Source: Chloroflexota bacterium
Lineage (GTDB): Bacteria > Chloroflexota > Dehalococcoidia > Lucifugimonadales > GCA-002694895
Reading direction: 5' to 3'
Length of the DNA stretch: 10,942 nucleotides
Assembly: GCA_002694895.1 (NCBI GenBank)
Contig: NZNN01000062.1
Coordinates: 1-10,942 of the forward strand
Shown: piece after piece, positions 7,319-10,942 of the stretch
Numbering within the stretch: the first letter of the stretch is position 1
How the letters are laid out: each line of letters starts with the position of its first letter
Position numbers and translations under genes: made by a program
The notes under the pieces: model-generated
Database searches by the model: none
Seen by the model: the letters and a program-made list of their open reading frames with translations, nothing else
What the model was told of the DNA's origin: nothing

Positions 7319-8584
7319 ATGAAATCTATTATGAGTTCTGCCATGTTTGCATCATTAAAATATCAGGATTTTAGAATGACATGGATATCTAATATGTTAT
7401 CAGGTTGTAGCTATTGGACTTTCTCAGTAGGATTGTCATGGTTGATTTTAAAAGAAACTGGTAATTCAACTAATGTTGGGATAGTTATTTTTGCTAGTAT
7501 GCTTCCATTTTTATTAGTTTCTCCTTTCGCAGGATATATTTCAGATAAATATGACAGAAAATCATTAGCATTTCTAATGTATATATTTAATTCATTCTTT
7601 TGTCTTGTTTTATTTATTTCTTCTATGTTAAATTTTTACCCTTTATTATTCGTTATTTCAATAGCTTTTATATTAGGAGTATTTAGAACTATTCAGGAAC
7701 CGACTGTTTCATCTTTAATTCCAAATCAGGTTCCCAAAGAAAATTTATTAAATGCTATAACACTAAATGCAGCAACAAGGCACGGAAGCAGATTTTTCGG
7801 TTTATTAATAGGTACTCCTTTTATTGGTCTTAATATTTTGGATGGTGGTCAATTTTTATTATTATTTAGTTTTTTGTTTCAATTAGTTAGTACATATTTT
7901 ATTTTTAGAATTAAAACAAAATCTGTAGGTGAATCATCGTCCGATGAAGATATTTTCAGTAGTATATATAAGGGTATAAAGTATATATATACTAACGGGT
8001 TGGTATTTTTAATAATTTTGACAGTGGCTTTTCATTGTGCATTTGTTATGTCTTATGAATCTATTATGCCTATTTTTGCTAATCGAGGATTAAATGATAG
8101 TACTGGAGCATTTCTGGGATATTTAATAATGATGTTCGGCGCAGGCTCAGTTGTTGGGAATTTAATGTTATCTAGTGCTAGTAATAATAGTATTAAGTCA
8201 AAATATTTTGTTATTTCAGCTATAGGAAGTGGAATTTTCCCTTTGATGCTAGGTTATGTTGGGTCTTTACATGGAGATTTAGTTTTCAGTATTAGTTTAT
8301 TTATAATATTTCTAATAGGTGGGTGCCAATCTTCATTTATGTCACTTACAACGACAATGATCCAAAAAGTTGTTCCAGATGGGATTCGCGGAAGAATAAT
8401 GAGTTTATATTTATTACATGCAGGCGGAATTATGGCTTTTGGAAATTTGATACTAGGCAATATGGCAGATATTGTAGATTATACTTGGTTGTTTAGATTA
8501 ACCGGAGTTGCCTTTTTAGTATATATTTTATTTATTTTATCCACTCAACGAAGATTTAAAGCTGATATTATATCAATAATATAG
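7319..8584 (+). CDS. MFS transporter, DHA3/EntS-like probable exporter
   Basis: Inner-membrane proton-coupled secondary transporter of the major facilitator superfamily. At 421 aa with about 12 hydrophobic segments it is complete. The loop between TM2 and TM3 carries motif A as GYISDKYDRKS (72-82). Features of the drug/siderophore-exporter branch are FRTIQEPTVSSLIPNQVPKENLLNAITLN (122-150) leading into TM5, a charged central loop (about 200-220), and VVPDGIRGRIMSLY (351-364), the second-half motif. AGGA at 7309-7312 precedes the ATG by 6 nt. The galU-like gene follows 14 nt downstream, so the two are probably co-transcribed. The substrate is unknown; export of a small molecule is inferred from subfamily resemblance only. 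Confidence 0.85.
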   Translation: MKSIMSSAMFASLKYQDFRMTWISNMLSGCSYWTFSVGLSWLILKETGNSTNVGIVIFASMLPFLLVSPFAGYISDKYDRKSLAFLMYIFNSFFCLVLFISSMLNFYPLLFVISIAFILGVFRTIQEPTVSSLIPNQVPKENLLNAITLNAATRHGSRFFGLLIGTPFIGLNILDGGQFLLLFSFLFQLVSTYFIFRIKTKSVGESSSDEDIFSSIYKGIKYIYTNGLVFLIILTVAFHCAFVMSYESIMPIFANRGLNDSTGAFLGYLIMMFGAGSVVGNLMLSSASNNSIKSKYFVISAIGSGIFPLMLGYVGSLHGDLVFSISLFIIFLIGGCQSSFMSLTTTMIQKVVPDGIRGRIMSLYLLHAGGIMAFGNLILGNMADIVDYTWLFRLTGVAFLVYILFILSTQRRFKADIISII

Positions 8585-8598
8585 TTTGTTAAATTATA

Positions 8599-9396
8599 AT
8601 GAGTGATCAAAAATCAACAGTAGTTATCCCTTGTGCTGGAAAAGGTACGAGATTATATCCTTTGACTAAAAATTTAAGTAAATCTTTAGTCAAAATTGGT
8701 AATTATAAAATGATAGATTATGCTATATCAGAATGTATTTTGGGAAATATTGATAGAATAGTTTTCATAATTTCTCCTGAAGATGAGCAATTAAAAGATC
8801 ATATTAGTTGTATTAATAATAAAAAAATGCCTGGTCTTAAAAAAAATGAATATGTAGATACAGACATTAAAATTGTTGAACAAAAAAAACCTTTAGGTTT
8901 AGGTAATGCTATTTATTTAGCTAAAGATCATATATTGAATGATTCTTTTGGAATTATATTACCAGATGATTTAATTTTGGATAGGAATTCATCAATAAAT
9001 AAAATGAAATCGATTTATTTAAAATATAAAATAAACATTTTATTTGGAAAGTATGTTTCTCAAGATTTGATTCAAAGTTTTGGTATTATAGAAACAGGCT
9101 TAAGATATGAAAATTTATATCTGACTGTAAATAAATTGTTAGAAAAGCCTAACCCCGAGGATACAAATTCAAATCTTTCAATATTAGGTAGATATTATTT
9201 AAATGTTAAAATATTCGATTATTTACATAATTTAGAGCCTGGACATGGGGGTGAAATTCAATTAACTGATGCATTATCAAAAATGCTATCTGACGATAAA
9301 TTTATTGTTGTTGAATCTGAAAGTAATCATTTTGATGTTGGGAATCTTAAGGGTTTAGAACTTGCTGAAATTTATTTAAATAATCATCCACTTTGA
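8599..9396 (+). CDS. Nucleotidyltransferase, GalU-like UTP-glucose-1-phosphate uridylyltransferase
   Basis: Sugar-1-phosphate nucleotidyltransferase, most likely making UDP-glucose for glycans and glycolipids. Visible in order over 265 aa: nucleotide-binding PCAGKGTRLYPLTK (11-24), PLGLGNAI (98-105), LPDD (121-124, metal-binding aspartate), SFGIIETG (160-167), EKP (182-184), PGHGGEIQLTDAL (214-226) and FDVGN (245-249, second metal aspartate). The last two favour GalU over RmlA. Differences: the usual PKEMLP is SKSLVKI, nearer the RmlA SKQLLPI, and the usual KP after it is NYK. The protein is also shorter than typical GalU (about 290-300 aa). No Shine-Dalgarno is visible 14 nt after the MFS stop. 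A different NTP or sugar specificity is possible. Confidence 0.82.
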   Translation: MSDQKSTVVIPCAGKGTRLYPLTKNLSKSLVKIGNYKMIDYAISECILGNIDRIVFIISPEDEQLKDHISCINNKKMPGLKKNEYVDTDIKIVEQKKPLGLGNAIYLAKDHILNDSFGIILPDDLILDRNSSINKMKSIYLKYKINILFGKYVSQDLIQSFGIIETGLRYENLYLTVNKLLEKPNPEDTNSNLSILGRYYLNVKIFDYLHNLEPGHGGEIQLTDALSKMLSDDKFIVVESESNHFDVGNLKGLELAEIYLNNHPL

Positions 9397-9403
9397 TAAA
9401 AAA

Positions 9404-10942
9404 TTAATCCTTATTGTTTTTATTGATAGATTCTTCTAATAATTCTGCTATATCTTTGACACTTTTATTTCCATCTGGAGATTTACTTGATAATCCTTCC
9501 TCGAACATTTGTAAGCAAAATGGGCATGCTACAGCTAAAATATCAGCTTTTGTTTCAAGAAAATCATCTGTCCTCATATGACTGACTCTTTTATTGTTAC
9601 TTTCTTCTATCCACATATGTCCACCGCCTGCACCACAGCAAAGAGCTTTGTCTTTATTCCTGCACATTTCCATTCTTTGTAGCCCAGGAATTGAATCTAC
9701 TATGTTCCTGGGTTCATCATAGATATTGTTATGTCTGCCAAGATAGCAGGGATCATGATAGGCAGTTGATTTTTCGTTATCTAATATAGGTATGATTGAT
9801 TTTTCTTTAATTAAATTTTGAAGTATTTCAGTGTAACTTAAAACTTCTGCTTTAAAACCTAATGCTGGATATTCATTTTTGATTGTATTTAGGCAATGAG
9901 GACAATGAGTAATTATTTTTTTCACATCGTATTTGATAAAGTTTTGAATGTTTTGATTTGCAAGTATCTGAAAAAGATATTCATTCCCAATCCTTTTTGC
10001 TGGATCTCCTGTACATGTTTCTTCTTCGCTTAAAATTGCATAATCTAATTTAGCATAATTCAAAACATTTACTATTGATTTGGTTACCATTTGATTTCTT
10101 TCTACTAGTGCTCCTGTACAGCCTATCCATAAGAGATATTCTGCATTTGGATTATCAGATAAAGTTTTTACTTTTAAGTTATCGTGCCAGTCAGAACGAG
10201 TATATGTTGTACCTCTCCAGGGGTGCCCTCTTTGTTCCAAGCTTAATAATGTTGATTCAGCAGTTTCAGGCATTTTAGCTTTTTCCATTATTAGATGCCG
10301 CCTCATTTCTATAATTGGGGAAATATGTTCTATTCCAACAGGACATTCATTAACGCAAGCTCCACAAGTTAAGCAATCCCAAATTTCAGTTTCTGTAACA
10401 TTTTTATTAATTACCCCTTCGTTTAAATTTGGATTAGAAGAGATTGCATTGTTTGTAGCGCTATCCATTAAATTATTTATTAAAAACATGGGAGATAATT
10501 GCTTGTTAGTTAGATCGGTAGGGCATACTTCAGAACACCTCCCGCATACTGCACAAGCAAAAAAATCTATAATTTGTTTTGGTTTAAATGTTTTTATGTT
10601 ATTTGCGCCAAAAGTTTCTAGAGTTTCTAAATCTTTTGTCGTATCTATTACTCCGGTATTATTTAAGCTACTAAAGAAAAATGATAAAGGACTTGCTAAT
10701 AAGTGCATATGTTTTGATAGTGGGATGTAGATTGCAAATGACAAAATTGTTAGTAAATGAGTCCACCAAAAAATATCATGAAGAGTAACACTTAATGATT
10801 TACTAAGATTTAACTGTTGAATCTGATTACTTATAAGATTTGAAATAATATAAAAGTCTGTTTTGTTATTTGTTAAATGGTTAAATGTTTCTGATAATAA
10901 ATGAGTTAACATCAATAATCCAATTAAAAGTATTATGATTAT
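9404..10942 (-). CDS. Membrane-bound heterodisulfide-reductase-like Fe-S protein, EtfD/EMO-like (5'-truncated)
   Basis: Integral-membrane iron-sulfur oxidoreductase. The frame runs open to the window edge; the nine codons before the TTG at 10915 read IIIILLIGL, part of a transmembrane helix, so the true start is outside. Numbering from that TTG: a second helix around FWWTHLLTILSFAIYIPLSKHMHLL (49-73); two 4Fe-4S motifs, C121/C124/C127/C131 and C181/C184/C187/C191; conserved RGHPWRG (229-235); first CCG-type domain with C266, C301 and C338/C341; second with C390, C426/C427 and C464/C467. The layout, a NarI-like membrane part then Fe-S and two CCG domains, matches mycobacterial EtfD and the EtfAB:menaquinone oxidoreductase (EMO) type, which carry electrons from fatty-acid-oxidation flavoproteins to menaquinone. 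HdrD-like or lactate-utilisation roles are alternatives. Convergent with galU, 7-nt gap. Confidence 0.9.
   Translation of the reverse strand: MIIILLIGLLMLTHLLSETFNHLTNNKTDFYIISNLISNQIQQLNLSKSLSVTLHDIFWWTHLLTILSFAIYIPLSKHMHLLASPLSFFFSSLNNTGVIDTTKDLETLETFGANNIKTFKPKQIIDFFACAVCGRCSEVCPTDLTNKQLSPMFLINNLMDSATNNAISSNPNLNEGVINKNVTETEIWDCLTCGACVNECPVGIEHISPIIEMRRHLIMEKAKMPETAESTLLSLEQRGHPWRGTTYTRSDWHDNLKVKTLSDNPNAEYLLWIGCTGALVERNQMVTKSIVNVLNYAKLDYAILSEEETCTGDPAKRIGNEYLFQILANQNIQNFIKYDVKKIITHCPHCLNTIKNEYPALGFKAEVLSYTEILQNLIKEKSIIPILDNEKSTAYHDPCYLGRHNNIYDEPRNIVDSIPGLQRMEMCRNKDKALCCGAGGGHMWIEESNNKRVSHMRTDDFLETKADILAVACPFCLQMFEEGLSSKSPDGNKSVKDIAELLEESINKNNKD

Noticed and set aside
8254..8460. 68-aa minus-strand open frame
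   Set aside because: Antisense shadow inside the MFS transporter, with composition expected from the opposite strand of a membrane protein.
9385..9420. A/T-rich partial symmetry between galU and the Fe-S gene as a terminator
   Set aside because: Only short A-T pairings with mismatches, no GC-containing stem, so no intrinsic terminator can be supported.
10075..10730. Two plus-strand open frames (67 and 93 aa)
   Set aside because: Both are antisense to the Fe-S protein, whose cysteine motifs confirm the minus-strand frame.
10913..10915. TTG (or the adjacent ATG) as the start of the Fe-S membrane protein
   Set aside because: Upstream codons stay open to the edge and encode a hydrophobic stretch continuing a membrane helix, so the start is outside the window.

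Overview
This AT-rich window (roughly 30% G+C by eye, not counted) is almost wall-to-wall coding. It carries ten protein genes in the order ftsH(+, partial), orn(+), nadE(-), aspartate-type aminotransferase(-), ispH(+), comB-like(+), geranylgeranyl-reductase-family oxidoreductase(-), MFS transporter(+), galU-like nucleotidyltransferase(+), membrane-bound heterodisulfide-reductase-like Fe-S protein(-, partial). I saw no rRNA, tRNA, CRISPR array, insertion sequence, phage gene or long repeat. The two edge genes are cut by the window: both frames stay open to the window edge, so their true starts lie outside.

The very low GC, minimal intergenic space and housekeeping content suggest a free-living, streamlined bacterium, plausibly a marine oligotroph. 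FtsH has a GKREE..FLGRE.SEQ..YSEK C-terminal signature and an [14 protein letters not shown] N-terminus. The window also has oligoribonuclease, ComB, a GGR-family flavoprotein and an EtfD-like Fe-S protein. From memory of family distribution, this mix fits Chloroflexota (SAR202/Dehalococcoidia-like) best, with low-GC marine Actinobacteriota as an alternative. This is inference; no search was run.

Layout. 1-2371: protein and RNA quality control (FtsH protease, oligoribonuclease). 2360-4302: a leftward pair, aminotransferase then NAD synthetase, joined by an ATGA overlap. About 4300-4374: a compact divergent control region with back-to-back extended -10 elements and a strong Shine-Dalgarno on each side. 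4374-5959: ispH and comB-like, joined by a TAATG overlap. 5961-7190: the GGR-family flavoprotein, convergent with comB at a 1-nt gap. 7191-7318: the largest gap (128 bp), with a probable promoter for the MFS gene. 7319-9396: MFS and galU-like, probably co-transcribed. 9404-10942: the Fe-S membrane protein, convergent with galU at a 7-nt gap.

Possible functional links: IspH makes the isoprenoid precursors, a GGR-family enzyme could saturate a polyprenyl chain (menaquinone or lipid), and an EtfD/EMO-like protein would pass electrons from electron-transfer flavoprotein to menaquinone. The aminotransferase and NadE connect aspartate/nitrogen metabolism with NAD synthesis. I do not see a convincing undescribed multi-gene system. 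The points most worth following are the EtfD-like protein, the ispH-comB coupling, the shared divergent promoter region and the near-zero-gap convergent junctions.
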